Assembly (NCBI RefSeq): GCF_004770765.1
Contig: NZ_RQFK01000009.1
Span: 248,001 to 312,000 of the forward strand
DNA: 64,000 nucleotides
Direction: 5' to 3'
From: Leptospira noumeaensis
Lineage (GTDB): Bacteria > Spirochaetota > Leptospiria > Leptospirales > Leptospiraceae
Below the pieces are notes generated by a model. That model was not told the origin of the DNA. It saw only the letters and a list, made by a program, of their open reading frames with translations, and ran no database searches. The position numbers were made by a program, and so were the translations under genes. Within the stretch, counting starts at the first letter, position 1. Every line of letters begins with the position of its first letter. Of the stretch, positions 1-9,446 are shown one piece after another.

Positions 1-327
1 CACCGTTCCACCAGGTGAGTTGATTTTTAAAATCACAGCTTTTACATCTGGATCTCGTTCTGCATATTTGAGGGATTCTTTGACCCGAGCCACCATCGAT
101 TCCGTGGGTGGACCAAAAAAAGATTCTTTGGAATCATCAGAAATCATTCCTTCGATAGAGATGATGACGATTTTTTCTTGATCCCTTCCGGCAATGAGTT
201 TCTCTTCGAAATCAGCCTTGCCACTTTGCGGTAACAAGTTCATACTGTTCCCAATGACACAAGATTCGGTAAAAAGAACCGAAAGCAGAACGACACAAAT
301 GAAAAGAAAGGGCTTTCTTAAAGGCAT
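1..327 (-). CDS. sppA: Signal peptide peptidase SppA-like S49 protease, N-terminal part (cut by window start)
   Basis: Reading back from an ATG at 325-327 gives 109 residues that run off the window edge. The N-terminus is hydrophobic (residues 5-21) and followed by Cys23, so it could be a signal anchor or a relaxed spirochaetal lipobox. Residues 53-62 (KIVIISIEGM) and 98-107 (AVILKINSPG) match the first beta strand and the hallmark NSPGG oxyanion-hole segment of S49 peptidases. Members of this family degrade leftover signal peptides or membrane fragments in the cell envelope using a Ser-Lys pair; those residues lie in the missing part and cannot be checked. The family is recognised from the motif; the symbol is an assignment by family. 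Confidence 0.85.
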   Translation of the reverse strand, partial: MPLRKPFLFICVVLLSVLFTESCVIGNSMNLLPQSGKADFEEKLIAGRDQEKIVIISIEGMISDDSKESFFGPPTESMVARVKESLKYAERDPDVKAVILKINSPGGTV

Positions 328-382
328 ACAAACCTTTCTAAGATGGCAAACTATGACTTCAATCATTTTTGGGAGATAAATC

Positions 383-1279
383 TTGTACCAACTGAAAACA
401 AAACAGTCCAGTTTTGAGACCCACCCAACAGGTGGCGGCCAATGGCTTGGTTTGCATCTTTTCTCACCTGTGGACGGAAAACCCGTTTCTGTCGTTTCTG
501 GACATAGAGCACCAGATCCTTTTTTTGCTTCCGGGTCTTTTTTGATGTTTCCATGGGTGAATCGTCTAGAACCCAATCCATGGGCTAGAGAGCCGTTTTA
601 TCCGAGCACTCATTGGCTGACCGATGGAAATGGAATCCCATTACACGGCCTTTATCACAACTTACCCAGGCATTTGGTGGCAGAAGAAATAGGTGATACC
701 GAGTCTTATGCCGAATTTGAAATGGAAATCCCCTCAAGTTGGAAGGGTAGTTTACTCTCCAAAATTCAAATCAGAGAATGTTATCTGCTTTATCCATCGG
801 AGTTAAAAATCCTTTATAAACTAAAAAACGAGTCTGATACAGAATTCCCTTTTGCACTAGGTATACATCCTTACTTTCGTTGGAACGAAGATGAATCGAT
901 CGATGATTTATTTTTATTTGGATCAGGGTTTCATCAAGTTAAGTTAGGAGACTATTTACTTCCGGAAAAAATTCAGAATGATGTGATTGTATTAAATTCG
1001 GAAACGACACTTGTCGGGAAAAATTTAGATGATCTATATGCATCTATCGATGGAGAAAATTCTTATATAGGATTATTCTCTATGAATAAAAAAGAAAAAT
1101 TAATCATCCAAGGTGGTGATTTTTATCAAGTGTATACACCACAAGATAGAAGGTCTATAGCGATAGAGCCTATGACAGGAACTGGGAATTTTTTACATTT
1201 CCCTGGTGGTAATCCTAAAACGATTGCAGCAAACTCAGAAAAACAGATAGAATTTTCGATTCGATTGGATCGTTTTTAA
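383..1279 (+). CDS. Aldose 1-epimerase (galactose mutarotase) family protein
   Basis: A 298-residue protein starting at TTG 383, with GGGAG at 371-375 as a well-placed ribosome site. It has the aldose-epimerase fold hallmarks: NRLEPNPW near residue 60, GIPLHGLYHN at 84-93, the substrate-binding HPYFR at 162-166 and AIEPMTGTGNF near 260 with the catalytic-base glutamate. No signal peptide is seen, so it is probably cytoplasmic. The family interconverts alpha and beta anomers of hexoses; some members act on hexose-6-phosphates, and the sequence does not decide which. It diverges from the SppA gene across 55 bases and is not obviously part of a sugar operon. Confidence 0.85.
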   Translation: MYQLKTKQSSFETHPTGGGQWLGLHLFSPVDGKPVSVVSGHRAPDPFFASGSFLMFPWVNRLEPNPWAREPFYPSTHWLTDGNGIPLHGLYHNLPRHLVAEEIGDTESYAEFEMEIPSSWKGSLLSKIQIRECYLLYPSELKILYKLKNESDTEFPFALGIHPYFRWNEDESIDDLFLFGSGFHQVKLGDYLLPEKIQNDVIVLNSETTLVGKNLDDLYASIDGENSYIGLFSMNKKEKLIIQGGDFYQVYTPQDRRSIAIEPMTGTGNFLHFPGGNPKTIAANSEKQIEFSIRLDRF

Positions 1280-1336
1280 AAAAATAAAATCACTTCGGCG
1301 AACATTCTGTCTAACGTGAGAGAGGTTAGTCCAACA

Positions 1337-1546
1337 ATGTCAGATGCACTAGTGAATACATGCAAACAAATCAGTAAAAATTTATTGGAGATCAAGTATT
1401 TCGCTGAAAAGAAAAACACTAGCAGAACCTCTGTTTATCGCGCTTTACAAGATAAAAAAATCAATGAGGTTGTTATTGGTAAAAACTCTCGTTTTATCAT
1501 CTTAGATGATTCTGCGAAGAAGTGGAAACCTGGTAGACAGTCCTAA
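1337..1546 (+). CDS. Small helix-turn-helix-like protein (69 aa)
   Basis: A short protein with the segment FAEKKNTSRTSVYRALQD, which reads like a helix-turn-helix recognition region, followed by a basic stretch and a tryptophan near the C-terminus. This resembles small Xis/MerR-like DNA-binding proteins, but I do not recognise a named family. I chose ATG 1337 because AGAGG at 1321-1325 lies about 11 bases upstream; an in-frame GTG at 1316 would add seven residues. Its 3' end overlaps the convergent gene by 50 bases. It may be a stand-alone regulator; the target is unknown. Confidence 0.55.
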   Translation: MSDALVNTCKQISKNLLEIKYFAEKKNTSRTSVYRALQDKKINEVVIGKNSRFIILDDSAKKWKPGRQS

Positions 1547-2345
1547 ATTCTAATTCATTTCCTAATAGATTCAATTCCAGCCACTGGGATTGGATCTCTG
1601 GATGAATGATTTTCCAAATTTCATTTGGAATTTCCTTTCGAATCGACATTGGTAAAATAGGATTTAAACCAAAATAGGATAACAGATATTCGTCGTCTTT
1701 AGTTTCCAGTAAGTATCCAAGAAAACTATAATATGTTTTGCCAAAACTTTGGTCAGAATGTTTGTCTTTTGTTTTGATGTACATTTCTGCAAACTTAGGA
1801 TAAGGCGCTTTAAATTCTTTTTTCGTAAACCTATAGGTGATTGTTTTTAAGTATCCTGTACGAAAGTAGAGTTTTTTTTCCCCATCAAAATGAAGTGGAT
1901 GTGCATTTGGTAAAAGATCCGGAATGAAATCCAGTTCCATCCGAAGTTTTGTAAATCCTAAATTCAACCAAACAATTGTAATGGGTCTTTTCCAAAACTG
2001 AATCCAAAGTTCTTTGAAAGGTTTGGGTTTTTCTATAGGTTCTTTAAATAAAATATAATTCCGTAAAATATCCGTTAGTTTGCCTTTTTCTTTTTGGGAA
2101 TATCTTTTAGGGAAAAAAAAGTAGATTAAGCCATCCCAAAATCTTAAAGGGAAAATCAGTTCAAAATCCACTTTTGATTTTCCGAGAGCTAAAGTTTCCG
2201 TTTTCCAACGAGTGACAACGGCTGGTCTGAGATTTTGGAACCTAGAATCCTCCCATTCGATGCAGAATTGTTTGAGTTCACCCTCTGTCATAGGGAGATG
2301 TTCTAAGGAAATAGAGACAAAAAGTGTTTTTGGGAATTTCCGCAT
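1497..2345 (-). CDS. Hypothetical protein (282 aa)
   Basis: A 282-residue soluble-looking protein rich in aromatic, Lys and Phe residues, with no signal peptide or clear membrane segment. I do not recognise a family; the general look is that of a Leptospira-restricted protein. It starts at ATG 2345 and diverges from the LOG-family gene across 34 bases, so the two may share a control region. Its 3' end overlaps the small convergent HTH gene by 50 bases. The uninterrupted frame and codon use resemble the neighbours, which supports a real gene. Confidence 0.7.
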   Translation of the reverse strand: MRKFPKTLFVSISLEHLPMTEGELKQFCIEWEDSRFQNLRPAVVTRWKTETLALGKSKVDFELIFPLRFWDGLIYFFFPKRYSQKEKGKLTDILRNYILFKEPIEKPKPFKELWIQFWKRPITIVWLNLGFTKLRMELDFIPDLLPNAHPLHFDGEKKLYFRTGYLKTITYRFTKKEFKAPYPKFAEMYIKTKDKHSDQSFGKTYYSFLGYLLETKDDEYLLSYFGLNPILPMSIRKEIPNEIWKIIHPEIQSQWLELNLLGNELEFRTVYQVSTSSQNHLR

Positions 2346-2379
2346 TTTTTATTCCAATCGGTCGATCTTTGATAACAAG

Positions 2380-3144
2380 ATGACTGATTTAGCATTTGAG
2401 AACCAAAATTTTTTATGGGGAAATGAAGCCGGTCCCGTTCGTATCCTTTCGGAATACCTGCACCCCAAATCAGAATTCCAAACTCATGGGATCACTGATA
2501 CCATTGTTGTTTTTGGATCGGCTAGAATCCCGTCACCCGAATCACCTAAGTCCAATCCTCCCACAGCCCTCGAGAATCTAAGCAATTATTATGCGGAAGC
2601 CACAGCTTTTGCGAAACTAATCTCCGAATGGGCCGATTCTTTAAAATCAAAAAGGCCCGGCCGTAATCTGAATATTTGTACTGGTGGTGGGCCTGGGATT
2701 ATGGAAGCGGGGAACCGGGGTGCCAGAGAAGCTGGGGCCAAGTCGGTGGCTCTGAATATCGTCCTTCCGCATGAACAACATGTGAATCCTTATGTGGATC
2801 CGGAGCTTGCTTTCGAGTTTCATTATTTTTTTATGAGAAAACTTTGGTTTATGAAGGCTTGCCGGGGGATGGTTGCCTTTCCTGGTGGGTTTGGAACCTT
2901 CGATGAATTATTTGAAACACTGACTCTTGTCCAAACGGGTAAAAAATCTAAAATCCCTATCCTTCTTTATGGAAAGGAATTTTGGACACAAGTGATCAAT
3001 TTCAAAAAACTCGCCGAGATGCGCCTGATTTCGGAAGAAGATCTGGATTTATTCGGATTTGCAGACAGTCCTGAAGAAGCACTTCGATTCTTTCAGGAAA
3101 AGATTCGTTTCGAATTGACCCATTCCACGGGTACAAAAACATAG
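2380..3144 (+). CDS. LOG family protein (lysine-decarboxylase-like; possible cytokinin riboside 5'-monophosphate phosphoribohydrolase)
   Basis: A 254-residue protein with the two nucleotide-binding signatures of the LOG/TIGR00730 family: GGGPGIMEAGNRGAREAG near residues 101-118 and PGGFGTFDELFE near 168-179. The family has a Rossmann-like fold; characterised members hydrolyse nucleoside 5'-monophosphates to base and ribose-5-phosphate, although many are mis-annotated as lysine decarboxylases. Bacterial substrates are often unknown. The open frame extends upstream to 2212, but ATG 2380 is the sensible start because the upstream extension would cover the divergent neighbour. rpmB follows 18 bases downstream, so co-transcription is possible. 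Confidence 0.88.
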   Translation: MTDLAFENQNFLWGNEAGPVRILSEYLHPKSEFQTHGITDTIVVFGSARIPSPESPKSNPPTALENLSNYYAEATAFAKLISEWADSLKSKRPGRNLNICTGGGPGIMEAGNRGAREAGAKSVALNIVLPHEQHVNPYVDPELAFEFHYFFMRKLWFMKACRGMVAFPGGFGTFDELFETLTLVQTGKKSKIPILLYGKEFWTQVINFKKLAEMRLISEEDLDLFGFADSPEEALRFFQEKIRFELTHSTGTKT

Positions 3145-3162
3145 CGAAACAAGGTAATAATT

Positions 3163-3447
3163 ATGGCTAGAACATGTGTAGTAACCGGAAAAGGAACGAC
3201 GGCAGGGAACAACGTATCCCATTCTCATAAAAAGAACCGCCGTATCTGGAAGGTGAATGTGATCACAAAGAAAATCTTTTTGGAAGACGAGAACCGTTGG
3301 GTTCGCGTTAAGATTTCTACACGTGCTTTGCGAACTCTTCGTAAAAAAGGTTTGAAAGTGGCAATCAAAGACCACGGCGGCGATATCACTGCCATCACTC
3401 CTAAAAAATACGTAGGGATCACCCCAAAAGCACAACCAGCAGCTTAA
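3163..3447 (+). CDS. rpmB: 50S ribosomal protein L28
   Basis: A basic protein of 94 residues beginning [12 protein letters not shown], which is the typical L28 N-terminus, followed by [17 protein letters not shown] and [20 protein letters not shown], both diagnostic. It is part of the large ribosomal subunit. The length is slightly above the usual 63-80 residues because of a C-terminal tail ending in QPAA. A ribosome site, AAGGTAA, lies about 8 bases before the ATG. It sits 18 bases after the LOG-family gene and 22 bases before nth, so the three may be one transcription unit. Confidence 0.97.
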   Translation: MARTCVVTGKGTTAGNNVSHSHKKNRRIWKVNVITKKIFLEDENRWVRVKISTRALRTLRKKGLKVAIKDHGGDITAITPKKYVGITPKAQPAA

Positions 3448-3469
3448 ATCTTTTAAGCGCTCTTTTGGA

Positions 3470-4111
3470 TTGAAACAATCCAGAAAAACACCAAAAATCA
3501 CCGAAGTCTACCGTCTCTTAGAGGCGGAGTTCGGTGCCGTAGAAACTCCCCTCACGTTTACAAAACCTTATGAATTGGCCATCGCTGTCATTTTAAGTGC
3601 ACAGTGTACGGATGAACGTGTAAACCAAGTCACGCCGGAACTTTTTCGCACCTTTCCCACTTTAGAATCCTTTGCGAGTGCACCTCTCCCAGCCATAGAG
3701 AAAAAAATCTTCTCCACAGGATTTTATAAAAACAAAGCCAAAAGTATCCAAGGTTTTGCGCGAATGGTTCTTGATGAATTTGGTGGTGAAATTCCAAAAA
3801 CAATGGAGGAGGCCATCAAACTTCCTGGGTTTGGAAGGAAAACTGCCAATGTGGTGCTTGCAGAAATTTATGGTGTGGTGGAAGGGTTTGTTGTGGATAC
3901 CCATGTGAAACGACTCACCAAACGATTGGGTTTTACCAAAAAAACAGATCCCGTTCAGATTGAACGGGAAATGATGAAAATCACACCTAAGGAGATTTGC
4001 CGAAACCTATCTCTGTACCTAATATTTCTCGGTCGTAAGAATTGCCAAGCCCGCCGGACATTTTGTTCGACTTGTCCTCTTTCTTCCCTATGTCCTTCGT
4101 TTTCGGAGTAG
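3470..4111 (+). CDS. nth: Endonuclease III, DNA glycosylase/AP lyase
   Basis: A 213-residue base-excision-repair enzyme, the usual length for Nth. It starts at TTG 3470 (MKQSRKTPK). Visible are LSAQCTDERVN, the helix-hairpin-helix LPGFGRKTANVV with the catalytic lysine near residue 125, and the catalytic aspartate in VDTH near 143. A C-terminal [4Fe-4S] motif has cysteines at about 192, 199, 202 and 208, spaced C-X6-C-X2-C-X5-C. It removes oxidised pyrimidines and nicks abasic sites. The last 125 bases overlap the convergent hypothetical gene, an unusually long overlap. Confidence 0.97.
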   Translation: MKQSRKTPKITEVYRLLEAEFGAVETPLTFTKPYELAIAVILSAQCTDERVNQVTPELFRTFPTLESFASAPLPAIEKKIFSTGFYKNKAKSIQGFARMVLDEFGGEIPKTMEEAIKLPGFGRKTANVVLAEIYGVVEGFVVDTHVKRLTKRLGFTKKTDPVQIEREMMKITPKEICRNLSLYLIFLGRKNCQARRTFCSTCPLSSLCPSFSE

Positions 4112-4820
4112 GTTTCTCTAAACCTTCTTCGGTTTCTGATTCCTTTCTTTGTTTCCAAGAACGATTTCTGTCTGTTAAATTAATGGATTCTAATTTATAA
4201 TCCAAACGAATTAAGTTTCGTTTGCGAAAGAATAAATTTAAAGTGCCAAGCCTACCGTAATCTTTCGGACATTCGATTTGATGGACATTGGACAAGTAAC
4301 GAAACCTTGCTTGTGGTTTTCCTTCGACAAGGAGGAATAATGGAAGTTCTGGATGGTTTTGCCAAGGTAAGAGAGGGATTTTGGTTTCATCATCAGCATT
4401 CACATAAACAATCCAACCATCATAATCTTCAATATTTTTAACATCGATGAGTTCCTGAATGGAACCTAATCCGAGTTTTACGAGGCCATGGTTCAACTCT
4501 CTCGGTTTTCCAAGAGTGAATCCATCAAAGGGAAATTCGAGTGGTTTGTCTTTGGGAGTAAAAGGGTACAACATGTAACCTTTCCCACGTTTTAAATCCA
4601 AATCCATTTTTTCTCTTTCGACAAAACCTAGGAGGGCACTGAGTCCTCCGCGGCCTTCCTCATCCATTTTAGTGAAGAGTTCTTTGCCACAGTGGAAAAA
4701 AATCCGGAGGGGACGATCCTCAAGACTTGGATGAGAAAAAATTACAGTTGTGAGGAGAAAAATCCCGATTGTCACAGTGGATGCGGGGAATCGCCCAAGA
4801 AAGGAAAGACGGATATTCAT
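3987..4820 (-). CDS. Hypothetical exported protein (277 aa)
   Basis: The N-terminus has a hydrophobic stretch (residues about 14-30, STVTIGIFLLTTVIFSH) that looks like a signal peptide or anchor. The body contains no motif I recognise; about the last 75 residues are charged and low in complexity (E/K-rich, then Gly/Ser), consistent with a disordered tail. That tail is the portion overlapping the 3' end of nth on the other strand, so its composition is constrained by nth and the true stop might lie in a recently extended frame. It diverges from the prenyltransferase gene across about 90 bases. Confidence 0.65.
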   Translation of the reverse strand: MNIRLSFLGRFPASTVTIGIFLLTTVIFSHPSLEDRPLRIFFHCGKELFTKMDEEGRGGLSALLGFVEREKMDLDLKRGKGYMLYPFTPKDKPLEFPFDGFTLGKPRELNHGLVKLGLGSIQELIDVKNIEDYDGWIVYVNADDETKIPLLPWQNHPELPLFLLVEGKPQARFRYLSNVHQIECPKDYGRLGTLNLFFRKRNLIRLDYKLESINLTDRNRSWKQRKESETEEGLEKPTPKTKDIGKKEDKSNKMSGGLGNSYDREILGTEIGFGKSP

Positions 4821-4913
4821 AATTTGTGACCTTGGTTCTAAGAACGGAAGAAATCGAATCTGAATGAACCAAAAAACCTTCCGACTGTCTAAACTAAGGG
4901 CAGAAAGGATGCC

Positions 4914-5825
4914 ATGAACTTCTTTAAAAACCTAATTCTCTACGCTAAAATGGTAAAATTTTCCCACACACTCTTCGCTCTCCCTTTTGCAGGGATTAGT
5001 TTCATCCTGGCCTACTTAGAATCCACTTTGGATACGGGGGATTTGCTCCGAATTGGAGCCCTTGTCCTTGTTTGTATGGTCACGGCCCGCAGTGCTGCCA
5101 TGGGATTCAACCGGTATGTGGATTCAGAAATTGATGAAAAAAACCCACGCACTCAAAATAGAGAAATCCCTTCCGGAAAAATTTCCAAACTTTCCGCACT
5201 TCTGTTTATAGGCCTTTCTTCTTTTATTTTTATTTTTGCTAGTTTTTTTGTGAACAAACTAGCCTTCCTACTTTCTTTCCCGGCTCTTTTTGTTTTGTTT
5301 CTTTATTCGCTTACCAAAAGGTTTACTCTCTTTTGTCATTTGGTTTTGGGATTTGCCATCTCCCTCGCCCCACTCGGTGCTTGGATTGCCATCACAGAAA
5401 CCGTGAGTTTGGTTCCCATTCTCTTTTCTTTAGGATTACTCTTTCATATTTCCGCCTTCGATGTGTTATATGCCATTCAAGATATGGATTTTGATGCCAA
5501 AGAAAATCTTCATAGCATTCCTTCACGTCTAGGTGAAACCAAATCAAGGATCATTGCACTTGTCCTTCATATTCTTTCCTTAGTATTTTTTGTTTTTGCA
5601 GGAATCAGCGCAGGGCTTGGGGTTATGTATTTCCTTATCCTTTCAGTGATTGGAATTTTGGTTTTGTATGAACATAAAATTTCTTATCAGTACAAATCCA
5701 AAGATTTACCGATGGTGTTTTACCAGATCAATTCTTGGATCAGTGTAGTTTTATTCCTTGCGATTCTTTTTGATAAATGGAACGAATTTTTACTGAAAGT
5801 TTCTTCTGGAATTAGTTTTCGATGA
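4914..5825 (+). CDS. ubiA: UbiA-family prenyltransferase (4-hydroxybenzoate-polyprenyltransferase-like; quinone biosynthesis)
   Basis: A membrane protein of 303 residues with about eight hydrophobic segments. It has both Asp-rich prenyl-diphosphate motifs of the UbiA superfamily: [15 protein letters not shown] near residue 66 and DMDFDAKEN near 190. The family attaches a polyprenyl chain to an aromatic acid in the inner membrane. It overlaps the next gene, ubiX, by four bases (ATGA), a pairing typical of quinone pathways including the futalosine menaquinone route, where the homologue is called MqnP. Which route applies cannot be settled from this window, so ubiA is used in the family sense. 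Confidence 0.88.
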   Translation: MNFFKNLILYAKMVKFSHTLFALPFAGISFILAYLESTLDTGDLLRIGALVLVCMVTARSAAMGFNRYVDSEIDEKNPRTQNREIPSGKISKLSALLFIGLSSFIFIFASFFVNKLAFLLSFPALFVLFLYSLTKRFTLFCHLVLGFAISLAPLGAWIAITETVSLVPILFSLGLLFHISAFDVLYAIQDMDFDAKENLHSIPSRLGETKSRIIALVLHILSLVFFVFAGISAGLGVMYFLILSVIGILVLYEHKISYQYKSKDLPMVFYQINSWISVVLFLAILFDKWNEFLLKVSSGISFR

Positions 5826-6418
5826 AACTAGTTGTGGGCCTTGCCGGTGCCAGTGGCAGTATTTATGCGGCAAGGTTTCTTCGCGCTCTCTATGAACTAG
5901 AAGGTGAAACTTATATTACGGCAAGCCCTGCGGCTTTACGTATCTTTTCAGAGGAATATGAAACAAAGGTGGAATCGGCAGAAGACATTTTATCTTTTGT
6001 CGAAACCAAGTGGAAAGTAAAATCCAAACACAAATTTCAAGTTCGTAATTTTTTTGATATAGGTTCAGACATTGCCAGTGGTTCGAATACATGGGATGGG
6101 ATGGTTGTGATTCCTTGTAGTATGAAAACTGTGGCTTCCATGTCGGCAGGCCTTACGGAAAATCTAATTGAAAGGGCCGCTGATGTCAGTTTGAAAGAAA
6201 GAAGAAGGCTCATTGTGGTTCCGAGAGAAACTCCATACAACCGCATCCATCTTAAAAATCTTTTGGCTTTGGACGAAGCCGGAGCCATCATCCTTCCTGC
6301 TTCTCCCGGATTCTACCAAATGCCAAAAACACTAGATGACCTAGGAGATTTTATTGCCGGAAGGATTTTGAATCTCCTTGGGGTAAACCAAACACTTTTT
6401 CCTAAGTGGTTGGGGTAA
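5822..6418 (+). CDS. ubiX: Flavin prenyltransferase UbiX
   Basis: A 198-residue flavoprotein. The N-terminal [18 protein letters not shown] is the UbiX FMN-binding signature; [14 protein letters not shown], the Glu/Arg-rich [20 protein letters not shown] and the C-terminal [11 protein letters not shown] complete the family pattern. It makes prenylated FMN, the cofactor of UbiD-type decarboxylases that act on prenylated aromatic acids. Start ATG 5822 lies within the ubiA stop, implying translational coupling. Its 3' end overlaps the convergent thioesterase by 17 bases. No UbiD partner is seen in the window. Confidence 0.95.
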   Translation: MKLVVGLAGASGSIYAARFLRALYELEGETYITASPAALRIFSEEYETKVESAEDILSFVETKWKVKSKHKFQVRNFFDIGSDIASGSNTWDGMVVIPCSMKTVASMSAGLTENLIERAADVSLKERRRLIVVPRETPYNRIHLKNLLALDEAGAIILPASPGFYQMPKTLDDLGDFIAGRILNLLGVNQTLFPKWLG

Positions 6419-6815
6419 AATTTCGAAAATAAGCTGTAGGTTTTCCATTCTCACCTAAACAAACGTAGGTGATGTCACTTTCAATCACTGCCGACATTTT
6501 TCCGGTTTGTGGGTTGTTGGTGATGGCCAAAGTTCGAGAAGTGACCGAGGATTTTCCGTATTTTACAATTTTTCCATAAATTTGGATGATGTCTCCCGCC
6601 CGAGCGGGGGAACGAAATACCACATTGTCCATACTCATGGTGACAATATTGGTATAACGAATTTTATTCATCACATACATTGCCATTCCCTCGTCGATCC
6701 AGGAGAGCATTTTTCCCCCAAAAAGATTGTTATGGTAGTTCAAATCGTCTGGTTGGACTAGGTGTTGGGTGACCAGTTCCATATCACGGAGTTTGTTCTG
6801 GATTGTATCGACCAT
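6402..6815 (-). CDS. Acyl-CoA thioesterase, hotdog-fold (YciA/ACOT type)
   Basis: The sequence [20 protein letters not shown] followed by [12 protein letters not shown] closely matches the YciA/BACH hotdog thioesterase pattern, in which the asparagine and the aspartate of the long helix form the active site. It would hydrolyse acyl-CoA in the cytoplasm. I chose ATG 6815 (137 residues); the frame stays open to 6899, but that extension would overlap the start of the divergent pyrB and is rich in hydrophobic residues not expected here. The 3' end overlaps ubiX convergently by 17 bases. Confidence 0.88.
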   Translation of the reverse strand: MVDTIQNKLRDMELVTQHLVQPDDLNYHNNLFGGKMLSWIDEGMAMYVMNKIRYTNIVTMSMDNVVFRSPARAGDIIQIYGKIVKYGKSSVTSRTLAITNNPQTGKMSAVIESDITYVCLGENGKPTAYFRNFTPTT

Positions 6816-6881
6816 AAATACCAAAAAATATGTTTTCGATTTATTCGATACCAAAAACCCTAGAGAAAAGATTTCCGAACT

Positions 6882-7814
6882 ATGTACTCTTACTCCCACA
6901 AAAACATCTTAGACACCCTCCAATTTTCCAAAGAAGACCTAAATTTCTTAATCGAAAAAACAAACCGTATGAGTGTCCTCCATGAATCGGGGGAAGCGTT
7001 TGGAATTCTGAATGGAAAACTCCTTGCCTCTTTATTTTTTGAAGCAAGCACACGCACGCGAATGTCCTTCGAGGCGGCCATGGAAAGGTTAGGTGGAAGG
7101 TTGATTTCCACAGTAGGATTTCAATTTTCCTCCATTTCAAAGGGCGAAACTCTTTACGATACCATGAAGATGATTGAAGCCTATGTGGATATCGCTGTCA
7201 TTCGTCACCCTGTAGAAGGTTCTTCTCGGATTGCCGCGGGTGCAGTCACCATTCCTGTGATCAATGCAGGAGATGGGGCAGGCCAACATCCTACCCAAGC
7301 ACTTCTGGATTTATACACGATCTTTTCAGAAAAAGGAAAAATCGATGGCCTGAACATTGCCTTTATTGGGGATCTTAAGTATGGAAGGACCATCCATTCA
7401 TTAATCAATCTCTTAAGACATTATCCTGTACATTTGTATCTGATTAGTCCCGAAGAATTGAAACTTCCTGAAAAATACAAAAAGAACTTAGAAGGTTTTC
7501 CCATGACTTGGGAAGAAACCACTGACATCAAAGCTTTTTGGGATGCGGATGTTGCCTACGTGACTAGAATCCAAGAAGAAAGATTTCCTGATCATAGAGA
7601 ATACGAAAAGCTAAAAGATATTTATAAAGTGAATAAGGAACTGGTTCTTGCTTCCAAAAAGGACACAACCATCCTCCATCCACTCCCACGTGTGAATGAA
7701 CTTTCCACTGATGTAGATGATTTACCGAATGCAGCTTACTTCCGTCAGGCGCAGTATGGCGTTGTGGTAAGAATGGTTTTACTTTGTCTCAGTCTCGGAG
7801 TGAATTTTGACTAA
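6882..7814 (+). CDS. pyrB: Aspartate carbamoyltransferase, catalytic chain
   Basis: A 310-residue enzyme of de novo pyrimidine synthesis joining carbamoyl phosphate and aspartate. The carbamoyl-phosphate loop STRTRMSFE is at about 55-63, the KGETLYDT region near 87, [11 protein letters not shown] near 136, and the C-terminal aspartate-binding [11 protein letters not shown] near 265. The length is typical of the catalytic chain; no regulatory PyrI is visible nearby. The gene starts at ATG 6882, divergent from the thioesterase, and overlaps the downstream DUF2203 gene by 8 bases, heading a plus-strand run that includes dapL. Confidence 0.97.
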   Translation: MYSYSHKNILDTLQFSKEDLNFLIEKTNRMSVLHESGEAFGILNGKLLASLFFEASTRTRMSFEAAMERLGGRLISTVGFQFSSISKGETLYDTMKMIEAYVDIAVIRHPVEGSSRIAAGAVTIPVINAGDGAGQHPTQALLDLYTIFSEKGKIDGLNIAFIGDLKYGRTIHSLINLLRHYPVHLYLISPEELKLPEKYKKNLEGFPMTWEETTDIKAFWDADVAYVTRIQEERFPDHREYEKLKDIYKVNKELVLASKKDTTILHPLPRVNELSTDVDDLPNAAYFRQAQYGVVVRMVLLCLSLGVNFD

Positions 7815-8175
7815 AAAGATTTGGACACTAGCGGAAGCCCGAGACGTCCTTCCTTTAGTGCGAGACATCACAAGAGAATATTATCTAAAAGCCAGTGTTC
7901 TTGCGGATGATGTTAGAAATAAACTTTTGCCGGAAAATGTTTTAGAAGCCAAAGAAGAAGAAATCGGTGAAATCGTAAAACATTGGACAAATGAAATATT
8001 GGCAATGCAGATCGATGTGAAAGGATTGTGGTTGGTTGATTTTGACCACGGCACTGGGTTCTACTGTTGGACCTGGGGCGAAGAAGATGTGTTATACGAA
8101 CACGGTTATCATGAAGGATTTAGATCGAGAAAACTCATAGAGGAAAATAAAGAAGAAAATGACTCAGATAAATGA
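7807..8175 (+). CDS. DUF2203 family protein
   Basis: A small protein of 122 residues starting at TTG 7807, inside the end of pyrB. It begins [16 protein letters not shown] and ends with [17 protein letters not shown] and [12 protein letters not shown], which match the pattern of the DUF2203 family (a helical N-terminus followed by a short beta section ending in a conserved acidic HEGF/DEGF motif). The function of that family is unknown. Overlaps on both sides (8 bases with pyrB, 17 bases with dapL) make co-transcription and translational coupling very likely. Confidence 0.8.
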   Translation: MTKKIWTLAEARDVLPLVRDITREYYLKASVLADDVRNKLLPENVLEAKEEEIGEIVKHWTNEILAMQIDVKGLWLVDFDHGTGFYCWTWGEEDVLYEHGYHEGFRSRKLIEENKEENDSDK

Positions 8176-9385
8176 AAACTATTTAAAATTGAAAGCAGGA
8201 TATCTATTTCCTGAAATCGGAAGAAGGGTAAAAGTTTATTCCGATGCCAACCAAAGTGCTAAAATCATCCGACTCGGAATAGGTGATGTGACTTTACCAC
8301 TCGCTCCAACGATTGTAAATGCAATGGTTGATGCAGCTAAGGAGATGGGAAGTGCTGGCGGATTTCATGGTTATGGCCCAGAACAAGGATACTCCTTTCT
8401 CATCCAAAAAATCATTGCTCATGATTATACGGCTCGTGGTGTCCAAATCGCAGAAGATGAAGTATTTGTTTCTGATGGATCTAAATGTGACTGCGGTAAC
8501 ATCCAAGAGATTTTTTCTTTAGATAGTAAAATTGCCGTGGTGGATCCCGTGTATCCGGTGTATGTAGATACAAACGTGATGGCAGGTCGCACAGGAGAAG
8601 TGGGAACAGACGGAAGATATGCGAATATCATTTATATGCCAGCCACAGAAGAAAATAATTTTGAACCAGACTTTCCAAAAGAAAAACCAGATATCATTTA
8701 CCTTTGTTATCCGAATAACCCAACGGGAATGGTGGCAACGAAGGCACGCCTTACGGAATGGGTGAACTTTGCAAAAAAAATCGGAAGTATCATCCTTTAT
8801 GATTCTGCTTACGAATCTTTCATCCAAGATCCAGAAATTCCAAAATCCATTTATGAAATTCCTGGTGCTAAAGAAGTGGCTATGGAATTTAGATCCTTTT
8901 CCAAAACAGCTGGATTTACAGGAACTCGTTGTGCCTACCTTGTGATTCCGAAAGATCTAAAAGGAAAAACAAAAGCGGGCGAAGAAATTAGTTTCAATTC
9001 TCTTTGGAACCGTCGCCACACAACCAAGTTCAATGGAGTGTCTTACGTGACACAAAAAGGAGCTGAGGCAGTTTTCTCAGCACAGGGCCAAGTGGAGATC
9101 AAAGAACAAATTTCCTACTATATGCAAAATGCAAAACTCATTCGCGAAGGTTTGGCAACTGCTGGATACACTGTTTTTGGCGGAACAAACGCTCCTTACA
9201 TTTGGTTAAAAACTCCGAGAGGACTGAAATCCTGGGAATTTTTTGACGAACTTTTGGGGAAAGCACAAGTGGTGGGAACTCCCGGATCGGGATTTGGGCC
9301 TGCCGGAGAGGGATATTTCCGACTTTCTGCCTTTGGAAAGCGGGAAGATGTGATTTCTGCGATAGAACGAATCCAAAAAATGTAA
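8159..9385 (+). CDS. dapL: LL-diaminopimelate aminotransferase
   Basis: A PLP-dependent class I/II aminotransferase of 408 residues. The start [17 protein letters not shown], then [27 protein letters not shown] and the PLP-lysine motif [15 protein letters not shown] (Lys near residue 250), are characteristic of DapL. This enzyme converts tetrahydrodipicolinate directly to LL-diaminopimelate, a one-step branch of lysine and cell-wall synthesis known from Leptospira, Chlamydia and plants. It overlaps the DUF2203 gene by 17 bases. A strong hairpin lies just downstream (9401-9446). Confidence 0.95.
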   Translation: MTQINENYLKLKAGYLFPEIGRRVKVYSDANQSAKIIRLGIGDVTLPLAPTIVNAMVDAAKEMGSAGGFHGYGPEQGYSFLIQKIIAHDYTARGVQIAEDEVFVSDGSKCDCGNIQEIFSLDSKIAVVDPVYPVYVDTNVMAGRTGEVGTDGRYANIIYMPATEENNFEPDFPKEKPDIIYLCYPNNPTGMVATKARLTEWVNFAKKIGSIILYDSAYESFIQDPEIPKSIYEIPGAKEVAMEFRSFSKTAGFTGTRCAYLVIPKDLKGKTKAGEEISFNSLWNRRHTTKFNGVSYVTQKGAEAVFSAQGQVEIKEQISYYMQNAKLIREGLATAGYTVFGGTNAPYIWLKTPRGLKSWEFFDELLGKAQVVGTPGSGFGPAGEGYFRLSAFGKREDVISAIERIQKM

Positions 9386-9400
9386 AATTTAGTCCTGGTT

Positions 9401-9446
9401 TTTCCCGTAGCTCCGATATATAAAAACAAGGTAGAGCTATGGGAAA
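9401..9446 (+). promoter_or_regulatory. 13-bp inverted repeat enclosing the start codon of the next gene
   Basis: TTTCCCGTAGCTC (9401-9413) and GAGCTATGGGAAA (9434-9446) are complementary at 12 of 13 positions, and the odd one is a G-U pair in RNA. The 20-base loop (9414-9433) carries the AAGG ribosome-site candidate, while the ATG at 9439-9441 lies inside the right arm. It could act as a dapL terminator, a translation-limiting hairpin, or a DNA operator; the loop also holds TATATA, a possible -10. Confidence 0.5.

Noticed and set aside
3049..3501. Minus-strand 150-residue frame across rpmB
   Set aside because: Fully antisense to ribosomal protein L28 and the flanking genes; Cys/Phe-rich nonsense composition.
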